Source: Lysobacteraceae bacterium
GTDB lineage: Bacteria; Pseudomonadota; Gammaproteobacteria; Xanthomonadales; Rhodanobacteraceae
Length of the DNA stretch: 64,000 nt
Direction of reading: 5' to 3'
Assembly: GCA_004143945.1 (NCBI GenBank)
Contig: SEHB01000007.1
Location: 141,287 to 205,286 of the forward strand
Part shown: piece after piece, positions 1-9,234 of the stretch
Layout: every line of letters begins with the position of its first letter
Position numbering within the stretch: position 1 is the stretch's first letter
Made by a program: the position numbers and the translations under genes
The notes under the pieces: generated by a model
What the model saw: the letters and a program-made list of their open reading frames with translations, nothing else
The model's database searches: none
Told to the model about the DNA's origin: nothing

Positions 1-2449
1 ACCGCTCCGCGCTGGCCGAGTCGAAGCCATGCGCGAAGATCGTGTCGCACTGGTAGGGCACGCAGTTGGAGAACTCGGAACTGTTGCCGTCGAGGTCGAA
101 CCAGGTCGTCGTGATGAAGCGCGGCTGCAGGTTCGCCGCCGATTCGACCGACATCGAGAATTGCGCGGTGCCGCCGGTGCCGGGCGCGCCCGGGATCTCG
201 ATGATCGCGAGCCCGATGCGCGCCTCGCCCTCGCCGAATCCGCTCGCGTCGCAGGACGAGCTGCCGAATGCCTCCATGATGTAGCTGCCGCTGGTGGTCT
301 CGACGAGGCCGGTCAGTCGTCCCGAATGCTGTCCGCCGCGCGCGGCGGCGAGCGTGGGCGCATTGATGCCGTGGTTGGCGAGCTGGTCGCTGCCGGTGCC
401 CGGGTATTCGGGGTTGACGCCGGCCACGCCGACGTCGATGCCGAGCGAGGCATTGCGATGGACACCGTTGCCGAGCAGGCGGTTGCGCAGTCCGTCGAAC
501 AGCCGGATGCCCTTCTGCCCGTTGTGCGCGACCTCGTTGTACTGGATGCGGTTGTCGCTGCCACCACCCTGCACGAGCACGCCCATCTCGACGTTGCCGA
601 GCGCGTAGTCCTCCGGGTCGCACGGTGGCGGGAAGCACAGTGCGAACGCCTTGAGACCGATGCGGTTGGACGTGACGAGGTTGTCGTCGGCGAGCGGCCC
701 TTCGATCAGGATGCCGTGGGTCTGGTTGCCCGAGATCACGTTGTCCTCGATCACGTTCTCGTGCGTGCGCACGCGCACGCCGAGGTTGTTCGAGGCCATG
801 CCGCCGCCGACCGCGGTGGTGCCGATGAAGTTGTTGGTCACGCGGTTGCCGTAGCCTTCGGCGCCGCCGCTGTTGTCGAGCAGCTCGATACCCGCGTTCC
901 ACGCGAACATGATCAGGTTGCGCTGCGCGGGGTCGTCGCCGCCGACGACGTTGTCGTGGCTGGTGCCACCGATGCGCACGTTGACCGCGCTGTTGCCGAG
1001 CGCGACGGCACCGAGCGAACCACCGAACTGGTTGCCGTGGATGTGCGAGCCGGCGCCGCCGGCGAGCCGGATCGCCGCGACGTCGAAGCCGCCGAATCCG
1101 ATTCCGCTGACGTCGAGGAACTCGGACGCGCCGACGCTGATCGGCATCTGCAGCGCGTGGTTGGTCGAGAGGTCGCCGCGCAGTCCGATGCAGATCGTCG
1201 CGTCGAAGAACAACGAGGTGTCGGAGGGTTCGCTGCCGGGCTGGGTGTAGCCTTCGATCTTCACGAGGTCGGTGATGTCGGGCAGCGGTCCGGCGAGGTC
1301 GATGATGCGCGGACAACTGCCGCCGATCGCGAAGCGGATTCGATTGAACCCGGGGTCCGCGTTCGCCTGGTTGATCGCCCAGCGCAACGAGCCACTTGCG
1401 GGCGCGGCGATCGAATCGCTGGTGTTGGTCACGAGGATGATGCTGCTGTCGGCGGAGGCGGATTCGTAAGGACCCCGGTCGGGCGATGGGCCGATCCAGC
1501 GCGTGCCGCCCTCGATGTCGCGCGTCGGCAGCGACAGCGGGACCAGCAGGCCGGTGTTGACGGCCGGCGAGTCGTTCTGCAGGTGGTAGTTGCGCGCGCC
1601 CGCATCCACGAACTGCGGGTCGACGCTGATCGTGCCGACCGGCGGGTCGTCCGGCGCGGGCGAGGTGTCGAGCGACTGGTACAGGTTGTTGTAGAGGCTG
1701 AGGTCGGACGAGACGCGCGTGACGATGTCGTCGCCGGCGTTGTCCCAGAACACGTTGTTCAGCGCGAACAGCCGGAAATCCTCGACGTTATCGGTGCGGG
1801 TCAGGCACAGCCCGTCGCCGCCGTTGTCGGCGAACAGCGAGAACGAGACCGAGGCGAGGTTGAGATCGTACGTGTCGATCTCGAGCGCGCAGCGCGAGCC
1901 CGCATGGCCGACGACGGCCACCTGCGACAACGACACGTCGTTCGCGTTGACCGAGGCGCGGGCGCCGCTGCCGCTGCAGTTGCCGTTGCCGCAGAGGTTC
2001 TCGAGCCAGACGCGGCTCAAGGTCACGCGCTCGTCCGGGCCATTGCCGCCGTAGGACTCCGCGCGGAAGCCGACGTTGCCGGTATCGACGAACGCGATCG
2101 ACTCGACCACGATCGAGTCGTAGCTTAGGACGCTGAACGAGGGCGTCGATCCGGTGACCACGGTGAGCAGCGGGTCGTACTCGCGCGTGCCGCAGCCCGC
2201 GGCGTAGCCGCCGGTGATGCGCACGTTGTGGCCGAGCGAGGGCTCGGGCGCGGCGTCCATCGGGTCGCTGGCGAACGAGTAGGTGCCGCGCACGACGTTG
2301 ATCTGCACGTCATCGTCGTCCGCCGCGAGCAGTGCGTTGCGGAATTCCGTGGGGGTGTCGACGCAGCGCGTCTCCAGCGCGATCGCCGGCACGACGAATG
2401 CGCAGAGCGCGAGTCCGGCGAGTCGCAGCAGGGTGGATGAGGCAGGCAT
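1..2449 (-). CDS. Exported right-handed beta-helix protein (3' end outside window)
   Basis: An uninterrupted minus-strand frame starts at ATG 2449 behind a GGAG 6 nt upstream and runs off the left edge, giving about 816 residues with no stop. Residues 1-25 look like a Sec signal peptide (MPASSTLLRLAGLALCAF, then ending near AIA). The mature part begins with a CVDTPTEFRNAL segment and a GGYAAGC segment that reappear in the protein encoded at 5492-6523, so the two are paralogues. Asn/Gly-rich beta-strand repeats follow, including a GYTQPGS motif typical of bacterial beta-helix proteins. Near the left edge it carries CDTIFAHGFD, a form of the C-terminal signature shared by its neighbours. It is probably a secreted or surface beta-solenoid; the ligand or enzyme activity is unknown. 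It is last in a four-gene minus-strand run. Confidence 0.85.
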   Translation of the reverse strand, partial: MPASSTLLRLAGLALCAFVVPAIALETRCVDTPTEFRNALLAADDDDVQINVVRGTYSFASDPMDAAPEPSLGHNVRITGGYAAGCGTREYDPLLTVVTGSTPSFSVLSYDSIVVESIAFVDTGNVGFRAESYGGNGPDERVTLSRVWLENLCGNGNCSGSGARASVNANDVSLSQVAVVGHAGSRCALEIDTYDLNLASVSFSLFADNGGDGLCLTRTDNVEDFRLFALNNVFWDNAGDDIVTRVSSDLSLYNNLYQSLDTSPAPDDPPVGTISVDPQFVDAGARNYHLQNDSPAVNTGLLVPLSLPTRDIEGGTRWIGPSPDRGPYESASADSSIILVTNTSDSIAAPASGSLRWAINQANADPGFNRIRFAIGGSCPRIIDLAGPLPDITDLVKIEGYTQPGSEPSDTSLFFDATICIGLRGDLSTNHALQMPISVGASEFLDVSGIGFGGFDVAAIRLAGGAGSHIHGNQFGGSLGAVALGNSAVNVRIGGTSHDNVVGGDDPAQRNLIMFAWNAGIELLDNSGGAEGYGNRVTNNFIGTTAVGGGMASNNLGVRVRTHENVIEDNVISGNQTHGILIEGPLADDNLVTSNRIGLKAFALCFPPPCDPEDYALGNVEMGVLVQGGGSDNRIQYNEVAHNGQKGIRLFDGLRNRLLGNGVHRNASLGIDVGVAGVNPEYPGTGSDQLANHGINAPTLAAARGGQHSGRLTGLVETTSGSYIMEAFGSSSCDASGFGEGEARIGLAIIEIPGAPGTGGTAQFSMSVESAANLQPRFITTTWFDLDGNSSEFSNCVPYQCDTIFAHGFDSASAER

Positions 2450-2543
2450 GGCGCGCTCCAGGGGGACGTCCCACGACTGGAAGCCTGCCGGGCGCGCAAT
2501 CGAACACGCGCGCGCCGCGTTGCCGGCGCGCGCGCCGGCCAGG

Positions 2544-3905
2544 TCAAGGCAACGCGCAGGCCTCGCCCGAGCCGGCCTCGATGCCGTCGCTGAAGATGCG
2601 GTCGCAGGCGTAAGCGGTCGCGAGTCCGCCGCTGATCGCAGGCGCGCCGACCACGAGCATGCCGCCGCTCATTTCGACGCCGCGGCCGAAGTTCACGTTG
2701 TTCGATCCGACGAATTCGATGCGCTGGCGAACCTGCCACTCGGTGTCGCCGGGCACGAGCCGGCGCTCGAGCAGGTAGGCCGCGCCCTGGTCGGCGTGCC
2801 CGTCGACCTCGCGCCGGTCCGCTCCAGCCAGCACGCGGCCCCGATGTACGGCGACCGCGATGCCGAAGCGGTCACCGCCTTCGCTCTCGCCGGAATCGAT
2901 CTCGTCGTCCAATCCGAACATCTCGTCGCCTGGGCCGCGCATGTGCACGAACACGCGACCGCCCCCGCCGCGGCCCGGCGCACCGAGCGCGACGATCGCG
3001 GTCTCCTCGGGCGACGGATGCTCGATCGCGACGCTGTACCCCATGAGATCCGCGAGTCCCGCCGTCGGGTTGTCGAACTGCGCGCGCAGCGTCCACGTGC
3101 CCGATTCGAACGACGGGCGCTCGTAGAGCCAAGCGCGCCCTGCGATCGAGAGGCTGCCGGCGTTCACGTATGCGGGCGCACCGACCAGCAGCGACCGCAG
3201 GCCATGCACCGCGGGTGGCGTGCGCGCGAAGGCCATCGCGAGCGAGAATCCGAACCAGTTTCCCGCGGCGGTTTCGGGTCCGAACAGGATGGCGTCCCAT
3301 TCCACCGAGGTTCCGACCAAGCGGCCGACCGCGACGCCTCCACGCTCCACGCCGCCGACGCTGCTGCGCGCGAGCGGTGCGCCGATCGCGACGGTGGTGC
3401 CGCTCATCGCGACGGCCGCGCCGATGCCGAGCTCCGGATCGCTCGCGCTGATCAGCGCCGGATGCAACGCGTAGCAGACCGGTTGCGCAGGCAGCGGATC
3501 GGCGAGTTCGATGATGCAGGCCTTCGGACGCGGGCTTTCGCAACCCGGGCAGCCGACCAGCAGCCGATTGTCCTGCAGCGCGAGCGCGGCACCGAAGCGC
3601 GCCCCGGATTGAGGCGCGAGGCCCGCGAGCGAGGCCAGCGACAACTGGCGCACGGATTGCCACTGCGCACCGGTCCAGCGGAACACGGACACGACGCCGG
3701 TTGCGACGTCGGTACCCTGGTCGTAGTCGGGCCCGCCGATCGCGAGCCATGCGCCATCGCGCGCGATCACGCTGCCGAACTGCGCGCCCGGCGTGCCGCC
3801 CGAGAAGTTGTGGATCGGCACGTAGGCGGGTGGCTCCTGCGCAGCCGCCGAGAACGGCAGCGCGGCGACGAGGCAAAGCAGTCGGACCAGCATGGCGCGT
3901 CGCAT
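2544..3905 (-). CDS. Exported FG-GAP / integrin-alpha-like repeat protein
   Basis: 453 aa from ATG 3905, with AAAGGA 7 nt upstream. A Sec signal peptide (MRRAMLVRLLCLVAALPF, ending near SAAAQ) is followed by repeated blades of the form 'FG..va..g..l.vGaP', for example GAQFGSVIARDGAWLAIGGP and GARFGAALALQDNRLLVGCP. Such FG-GAP-like repeats build an integrin-type beta-propeller. The C-terminus has CDRIFSDGIEAG followed by a second Cys eight residues later, a variant of the tail signature seen in the neighbours. It is probably extracellular or surface-exposed. It lies 95 nt upstream of the partial beta-helix gene and follows a second FG-GAP gene (4068-5372), which suggests tandem duplication and co-transcription. 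No enzymatic motif is visible. Confidence 0.85.
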   Translation of the reverse strand: MRRAMLVRLLCLVAALPFSAAAQEPPAYVPIHNFSGGTPGAQFGSVIARDGAWLAIGGPDYDQGTDVATGVVSVFRWTGAQWQSVRQLSLASLAGLAPQSGARFGAALALQDNRLLVGCPGCESPRPKACIIELADPLPAQPVCYALHPALISASDPELGIGAAVAMSGTTVAIGAPLARSSVGGVERGGVAVGRLVGTSVEWDAILFGPETAAGNWFGFSLAMAFARTPPAVHGLRSLLVGAPAYVNAGSLSIAGRAWLYERPSFESGTWTLRAQFDNPTAGLADLMGYSVAIEHPSPEETAIVALGAPGRGGGGRVFVHMRGPGDEMFGLDDEIDSGESEGGDRFGIAVAVHRGRVLAGADRREVDGHADQGAAYLLERRLVPGDTEWQVRQRIEFVGSNNVNFGRGVEMSGGMLVVGAPAISGGLATAYACDRIFSDGIEAGSGEACALP

Positions 3906-4067
3906 GGCATTTTCCTTTCGAGGGATGGAATGCGCCGCGGTCGTGGACCGCGATTGCAGCGGCCGACGCCCGGACGTCCCGACCGGAAGCCCGCGCTGGA
4001 CCAGGGCGAACGCGCGGCCATGACTCCCGCCTGTTCGCGAGGGATACTCAGGCGCTCGCGCTGGGGA

Positions 4068-5372
4068 TCAGTCCGCGCAGTCGTGTCCGTAGCGGAACAC
4101 GCGATCGTCGAGCGACAGGCTGACGCGGCCCGCGCCCGGAATCGCGTTGACGTTGGCCCCGATCGCGCCCGCTGCGAGCAGGCTGCCGCCGGCCACGACC
4201 CACCCATGCCGCGCGTCCGTCTGCGGGAGCGACGGCGGCCCGATGCCGCCATCGGCCACCCAGCCCGGCGAGCACGCGAGCGGCGTCGGATCGAGCACGT
4301 AGCGCAGTGCACCGCCGGCATCGATGTAATCGGAGAACGGCGGATTCGAGATGTCGCGGTCGGGTGCACCGACCAGCGCGAGGCGCGAGGTCGGCAGCGC
4401 GACGCTGCGGCCGAAGCGATCGTTCGCGCGCGGCTCGGCCAGCGTGAGGGTGGCCGACAACAGCCACGGGAAATCGCCGCTGCCTTCGCGTCGCCAGATC
4501 GCGGCGCGACCGCTGTCGTCGACCTGCGCGCTCGCGTCGAATCCCGCCGCGCCCGCGATCAGGCTGTCGCCGCTGATGGCGACCGTGAAACCGAGTCCAT
4601 CGTCGATCTGCGCGGCCGCCAGTTGAAGGCGTTGCTCCTGCTGCCAGCCGCCCGCGTCCTGCACGAACACGTAGACCGCGCCGCGCGACGCATCTCTTCC
4701 CGGCGCACCGACTGCGAGGCGCAACGCGCCATCACTGCCGCGGGCGATCGCGCCCGCCGCCCCGAAGTTGTCGCCGGGCAGGGTGTCGAGTCCGGTGATG
4801 GGCTGGTCGACCACCCAGTCGTCGCCCGTGCGCCGGTACGCCTGCAGCGGGATCTCGAGCACGCCCGAGGCGAAGGTCGCGAAAACCAGCAAGTCGCCGT
4901 CGAGTTCGACCAGCCACGGCATCCGGCCAGGTCCAGGCGCCTCGATCTCGATGGTCTGGCTGTGGAGCCAGAGCGCGCCGTTGCGCCGGTAAATGGAAAC
5001 GACAGGCGGCACCTGGCTGGATACCGCGAGCCAGTCGCCGGACAGGCGAACGGCCATGCCGAACGCGCCGTTTTCCGCCGGCTCGCTCGAGACGATGCGC
5101 TGCGCACGCACGGCGCCTGCGCCCTCCCGACGCCAGATCTCGACCGCGCCTCCGATCACCGTCGGAGCGCTCGTGGATAGGCCGCCCGGCTCGGCGATCG
5201 CGATGTAGGCGCCATCGGTCGAGGCGTCGTAGCCGTACAGGGCGTCTTCGCGCGCGTTGACGCCCGCATTCGCGTTCACGAGGAAGATCGACGCCGCGCG
5301 TGCGTCGGGCGCCACCATTGCGAGCCATGCAGCGCCCGCCAGCATTGCGTTCCTGATCCAGTGCGTGCGCAT
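4068..5372 (-). CDS. Exported FG-GAP-like propeller protein
   Basis: 434 aa if started at ATG 5372 (MRTHWIRNAMLAG), which has GAGG 6 nt upstream. In-frame ATGs at 5384 and 5417 are possible but would put extra residues before the signal peptide. After the signal peptide (ending near DARA), several blades carry FG-GAP-type strings such as NGAFGMAVRLSGDWLAVSSQ, LGFTVAISGDSLIAGAAGFD and DRFGRSVALPTSRLALVGAP. The tail DDRVFRYGHDCAD is a degenerate copy of the D-x-[IL]-F-x-D-G-F-[DE] signature with an extra Cys, like the neighbouring FG-GAP protein. It is likely secreted; its role is unknown. It belongs to a minus-strand series of four exported proteins. Confidence 0.8.
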   Translation of the reverse strand: MRTHWIRNAMLAGAAWLAMVAPDARAASIFLVNANAGVNAREDALYGYDASTDGAYIAIAEPGGLSTSAPTVIGGAVEIWRREGAGAVRAQRIVSSEPAENGAFGMAVRLSGDWLAVSSQVPPVVSIYRRNGALWLHSQTIEIEAPGPGRMPWLVELDGDLLVFATFASGVLEIPLQAYRRTGDDWVVDQPITGLDTLPGDNFGAAGAIARGSDGALRLAVGAPGRDASRGAVYVFVQDAGGWQQEQRLQLAAAQIDDGLGFTVAISGDSLIAGAAGFDASAQVDDSGRAAIWRREGSGDFPWLLSATLTLAEPRANDRFGRSVALPTSRLALVGAPDRDISNPPFSDYIDAGGALRYVLDPTPLACSPGWVADGGIGPPSLPQTDARHGWVVAGGSLLAAGAIGANVNAIPGAGRVSLSLDDRVFRYGHDCAD

Positions 5373-5491
5373 GCGTAGCCTCATGATGGCGCCGGCGGCC
5401 GGCACGGCATGCGGCACCGGTCCGCATCGGTGGAGGGGTGGCCGTGCGCGAATATCGTGTCACAGCCGCAGGCGCGGAGCGCGGGTCGCGG

Positions 5492-6523
5492 TCAGTCGAA
5501 CCCGTCCGCGAACAGCAGGTCGTTCTCGTACGCGCCGATGTCGACGTGCGCCCCGATCGCGCGCGGCTTGCCGGCGAGATCGGTCGCGGTCATGCCGCCC
5601 GCGGGCGCGTCTTCGCCCATGTCGACGAGCGGCGAGCCGCGCTCGAGCTCGAAACCGATGCAGAGGAAACCGCAGTCGGCGAACTGCGGGTCGACGCTGA
5701 GCTCGCCGAGGACTTCGACCGCCTGCGTGTTCTGGTTGACCACGCCGATGTCATTCGAGTAGCGGCTGTGGCTGGTCGCGAAGCTCGAGAAATCGCTCTG
5801 GAACGGTCCGGGTGATTCGGACAGGTTGTTCCAGACGATGTTGTTCGCGACTACCCAGTGCGAGTCGCCGCCGATCCAGAGGCCGCCGGGCAGGAAGTCG
5901 CCCTCGCTCTGGTTCGCGACGATCGTGTTCCCGGTCACATGACCTTCGCCCTGGTTCTGCAGCAGCTCGAATGCGCCGATGTTCGCGCTGCTGTTCGCGA
6001 ATGCGAGGTTGTTGCGCACCGTGACCGCGCCGTTCGTCGTCGTCAGCGTGGCCGCGCCTCCGAAGTCGTCGGCGCGGTTGGCGAGGAACACGCTGCGGTC
6101 GAGCCGGATGTCGCCGTCGGTGCTCGACACGCGCAGGCCGCCGCCGCGGTTGTTGGTCGAGAGGCCGCGCGCGAACGTGAGGTTCTCGACCGCGACGTCG
6201 CCTTGCTCGTTGATCACGAACAGGCCGCGCCGTGCGTTCTCGCCGTCGATCCGGGTCGGCTCGTCGCCGGGACCCGTGCAGTTGGCCGAGTAGCCACCGG
6301 AGAACGCGATCGAATGCGACTCGGAGGACTGGAAATTGAACGCAGGCGTCGCGGCATAGGTACCGCCGACGAGGCGAATCTCGTCGTTCTCGCCGTTCGC
6401 CGTCGCCAGCGCGATCGCGGCCTTGAACGTGGCGGCGGTGTCGACGCAATGCACCGCCGCATCGACCGGCGAGGCCAGCAGCGCGGCGAACGGCAGGACA
6501 TGTCGAAGGAGGCGCAGGTTCAT
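5492..6523 (-). CDS. Exported right-handed beta-helix protein with FADGFD C-terminus
   Basis: 343 aa from ATG 6523 (MNLRLLRHVLPFAALLAS), preceded by GGAAG 7 nt upstream; an in-frame extension to 6670 lacks a signal-peptide-like start. The mature N-terminus (HCVDTAATFKAAIALA, then RLVGGTYAA and GGYSANC) resembles that of the partial beta-helix protein at 1-2449. The body is made of short Asn/Gly-rich strands (VRNNLAFAN, VTGNTIVANQ, VVANNIVWNN), as in pectate-lyase-like solenoids. The end, DPQFADC... then DIGAYENDLLFADGFD and stop, gives the cleanest example of the C-terminal signature. It is first in the four-gene minus-strand run, and is divergent from the ECF gene at 6758 with 234 nt between starts. 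Confidence 0.85.
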   Translation of the reverse strand: MNLRLLRHVLPFAALLASPVDAAVHCVDTAATFKAAIALATANGENDEIRLVGGTYAATPAFNFQSSESHSIAFSGGYSANCTGPGDEPTRIDGENARRGLFVINEQGDVAVENLTFARGLSTNNRGGGLRVSSTDGDIRLDRSVFLANRADDFGGAATLTTTNGAVTVRNNLAFANSSANIGAFELLQNQGEGHVTGNTIVANQSEGDFLPGGLWIGGDSHWVVANNIVWNNLSESPGPFQSDFSSFATSHSRYSNDIGVVNQNTQAVEVLGELSVDPQFADCGFLCIGFELERGSPLVDMGEDAPAGGMTATDLAGKPRAIGAHVDIGAYENDLLFADGFD

Positions 6524-6757
6524 CGGATGGCTTCCGGCAGTGGCTGTGGATGCTGCGAAGCCCGCCGGGAACGGAACCGAACGCCTCGGGCGCCGTTCGA
6601 TCGCCGTCGAGGCGGGCTTTGCAGGGAAAGCCGACTGCGTCACAGGGGAGCCGCCATGCACGTCTCGCACCGCCCGCCCGCCGCCCGACTAGAATCGGCG
6701 CCGTCGCCCCGTCGGGCCCCGCAGGATCGGGCCGCGCTCATCGCGCGGACCGCGCGC

Positions 6758-7333
6758 ATGACCGAACCGACCGAACTGTTGCTGCGGCGCATCCGCGAAG
6801 GCGATGCGGAAGCACGCCAGGCGCTCTACGACCGCAGCCTGCCGCTGCTGCTGCGCTGGGCGCATGGTCGCCTGCCGCAGTACGCGCGCACCGCGAGCGA
6901 CACCGAGGACCTCGTGCAGACCACGCTGATGCGCGCGCTGCGCCACCTCGACGCGTTCAAGGCGAGCGGCAGCGGCGCGTTCCTCGCGTACCTGCGCCAG
7001 ATCCTGCTCAACGAAGTGCGCCACGAGATCCGCAGCCAGCGTCGCCATGGCGGCGCGCACCTCGCGGTCGAGGACGTCGAGATCATCGACGAGGGGCGAT
7101 CGGCGATCGAGCAACTGGCCGGCGAGCAACGCCTGCGCGCGTACGAGAACGCACTCGCGACGCTCAACCGGCGCCAGCAGGAACTGGTCGTGTTGCGCAT
7201 TGAGTTCGGGCTGTCGTGGCAGGAGATCGCGCTCGAAGTAGGCGGCAGCGTCGATGCGGTGCGCATGACGGTCACGCGCGCGCTGCAGCGGATGGCGGAG
7301 GCGATCGGCGAGGAGCATCGCGATGGCGACTGA
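6758..7333 (+). CDS. ECF-type RNA polymerase sigma factor paired with a kinase
   Basis: 191 aa from ATG 6758; an in-frame ATG at 6655 would add 34 unconvincing residues. Region sigma-2 covers about residues 15-95 (DAEARQALYDR, then DLVQTTLMRALRHLDAF) and sigma-4 about residues 130-182, with the helix-turn-helix LSWQEIALEVGGSVDAVRM. It should direct RNA polymerase to a small regulon. No anti-sigma gene is adjacent. Instead, its last 11 nt overlap the Ser/Thr kinase gene, so the two are translationally linked. Kinase-controlled ECF factors are known (EcfK/PknS in Xanthomonas citri, EcfP/PknT in Vibrio parahaemolyticus); that this factor works likewise is inference from the gene order. Confidence 0.9.
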   Translation: MTEPTELLLRRIREGDAEARQALYDRSLPLLLRWAHGRLPQYARTASDTEDLVQTTLMRALRHLDAFKASGSGAFLAYLRQILLNEVRHEIRSQRRHGGAHLAVEDVEIIDEGRSAIEQLAGEQRLRAYENALATLNRRQQELVVLRIEFGLSWQEIALEVGGSVDAVRMTVTRALQRMAEAIGEEHRDGD

Positions 7334-8933
7334 GGCGAAGCTCATCGAGGCGCGCTTCGCGACCACCCGCATCGCCGAGGCGATCGCGGACGAGCGCCCG
7401 GTCGACTGGTCGCCGGCCGAGCGTGCGCTCGGCGCCGATGCCCGCACGATCGACAACCTGCGCCTGCTCGACGACGTCGCGCGCGCGTTCCGCAGCGTCG
7501 GCGACCAGGCCGTTCGCGCCGATGCGCCGCAGCCGCTGTTCCACTGGGGACCGCTGGAAGTCTCCTCGCGCCTCGGCGAGGGGCATTCGGGCGAAGTATT
7601 CCGCGCCTGGGACCCGACCCTGCAGCGCGAGGTCGCGCTGAAACTGCGCGCGCATCGCAATCCGCTGTCGGACCCCGCCAATGCGCAACTCATGGCGGAG
7701 GCGCGCCAGCTCGCGCGCATCCGCCACCGCAACGTGCTCGCCGTCTACGGCGCGGCCGTGCACGAAGGCCGCGCGGGCATCTGGAGCGAACTGATCGAAG
7801 GCCGCACGCTCGCGCAGGTCGTCGCCGCCGACGGCCCGCTCGGCGCGGACGAGGCGCTCGGCATCGCACTCGAGGTCGCGCGTGCGCTCGGCGTCGTGCA
7901 CTCGGCCGGACTCGTGCACGGCGACGTCAAGGCCGAGAACGTGATGCGCGAACGCGGCGGGCGCATCGTGCTGATGGACTTCGGTGCGAGTGGCCGGCGC
8001 GAGGATCTCGCCGCGCGCAGCGTGGTCAGCGGCACGCGACGCTATCTCTCGCCCGAGGTGCTGGCCGGCCAGCCGCCGAATGCGCAGAGCGATCTCTACG
8101 CCCTTGGCGTGCTCATGCACTACCTGCTCGGCGGCGACTTTCCGCGCGACGACGCGGGCGCGCGCGTCGCGCTCGCGCAGCGCCGCCCGGACTTGCCGGG
8201 CGCGCTCTGCGCCTCCCTCGATCGCCTCGTTGCGGATGACGCGCAGGCGCGCCCGCGCAACGCGGCGGCGTTCGCCGACGTGCTGCTCGGCCTGCTGCCC
8301 GGCAAAGCGGCGGCGCCAGCGCGCTCGCGCTGGCTGCCGGCCGCCGCGGTGGCGTTCGCGCTCGCCGCGATCGCGATCGCCGCGATGTCGATGCGCGCGC
8401 CGGCCTGGCAGATCGATGCAGCCTTCATCGATCCCGCGAACGCGAAGTCGATCGCCGACGGCACGCCCGTGCGCATCGGCGACGCGCTCGCGCTGCGCGT
8501 CAGCGCGACGCGAGCAACTTACGTCTACGTGCTCAACGGCGATGCCGACGGCGAGCTCAACGTGCTGTTCCCGCTGGCCGGCCTCGACGTGCAGAACCCT
8601 TTGCCAGCCGACCGCGAGATGCAACTGCCCGGCAATGCCGGCGGCGCCGAGCTGAGCTGGCGGATCAGCAGCCCGACCACGAGCGAGGAGTTCGTGATGA
8701 TCGCCTCGCCGAGCGCGCTGCCCGCGTTCGAACGCGTGCTCGCCGACACGCGCGAGGCCCGCATCGCGACCGACACCGCCACGCGCGGCGCGTCGCAGCT
8801 GCGCGCCGCGCCCGCGTCGAGCTACGGCCTCGAAGGCACGCACCTCGTCGAACTCATCGAACTCGCGCGCCGCGAAGCCGGCGACGCGGAGGCCTTCGAG
8901 GTGCGCACCCTGCGGCTGCCACACGCACGTTGA
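7323..8933 (+). CDS. Transmembrane Hanks-type Ser/Thr kinase with DUF4384-like C-terminus
   Basis: 536 aa. The kinase domain spans about residues 75-325: glycine loop LGEGHSGEVFRA, VALK with Lys107, HGDVKAEN with Asp201, Lys203 and Asn206, DFG at 219-221 and SPE at 243-245. The HRD arginine is Gly200, making it a non-RD kinase. One membrane helix at about 337-356 is followed by an extracytoplasmic part (about 370-475; YVYVLNGDADGELNVLFP, FVMIAS) that resembles DUF4384, a domain often fused to bacterial kinases and proteases. The gene starts inside the upstream ECF gene. Most likely the outer domain senses a signal and the cytoplasmic kinase acts on the sigma factor; this is inferred. The next gene on the same strand encodes a CHAT protein. 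Confidence 0.9.
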   Translation: MATEAKLIEARFATTRIAEAIADERPVDWSPAERALGADARTIDNLRLLDDVARAFRSVGDQAVRADAPQPLFHWGPLEVSSRLGEGHSGEVFRAWDPTLQREVALKLRAHRNPLSDPANAQLMAEARQLARIRHRNVLAVYGAAVHEGRAGIWSELIEGRTLAQVVAADGPLGADEALGIALEVARALGVVHSAGLVHGDVKAENVMRERGGRIVLMDFGASGRREDLAARSVVSGTRRYLSPEVLAGQPPNAQSDLYALGVLMHYLLGGDFPRDDAGARVALAQRRPDLPGALCASLDRLVADDAQARPRNAAAFADVLLGLLPGKAAAPARSRWLPAAAVAFALAAIAIAAMSMRAPAWQIDAAFIDPANAKSIADGTPVRIGDALALRVSATRATYVYVLNGDADGELNVLFPLAGLDVQNPLPADREMQLPGNAGGAELSWRISSPTTSEEFVMIASPSALPAFERVLADTREARIATDTATRGASQLRAAPASSYGLEGTHLVELIELARREAGDAEAFEVRTLRLPHAR

Positions 8934-9234
8934 CCGGATTTCCTGCGATCGGTTGCCGCTCGCGATGAGGCCGCGTTTTTTCCTGCAGGAGCGTTGCAGG
9001 CGCGATCGGCGAAGCGGCGAAACCGAATGCGCGGCGAGATGGCGACGGGACGGTCGGGGCTTTGCCGCTCCTACAGTTGGCCATGAAGCCACGTCTCCCT
9101 CTGCAGGAGCGCCGCAGGCGCGATCGGCGGAGCGGCGAAACCGAACGGCCCGGGCCAGAGCCCGCCCGCGCTCGCCCGAGGCGCTAGACTGCGCCCGCGA
9201 AGGCGCGGCGGGCGTTCCGCGCGGGAGGGCAGTC
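8934..9234. repeat. REP-like inverted repeat cluster between kinase and CHAT genes
   Basis: No gene is apparent here. The interval holds three copies of a REP-like family. 8982-9024 and 9100-9143 are plus-oriented and share CTGCAGGAGCG...GCAGG followed by CGCGATCGGCG, AGCGGCGAAACC. 9047-9076 is an opposite-oriented relative whose complement reads TGTAGGAGCGGCAAAGC. The alternating orientation is that of a BIME-like cluster. Related copies lie on the far side of the CHAT gene at 12192-12328. Such elements are common between genes in Xanthomonadales and can end transcription or stabilise mRNA, so the CHAT gene may be transcribed separately from the kinase. Confidence 0.7.

Noticed and set aside
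29..2128. A 699-residue plus-strand open frame
   Set aside because: It is antisense to the beta-helix gene, in codon register with it, with Val/Ala/Arg/Asp-rich composition and no domain. The minus-strand product has a signal peptide and repeats.
2283..5180. A 965-residue plus-strand open frame opposite the FG-GAP genes
   Set aside because: Low-complexity Arg/Ala/Glu-rich sequence without motifs spans the gap between two good minus-strand genes; a high-GC shadow.
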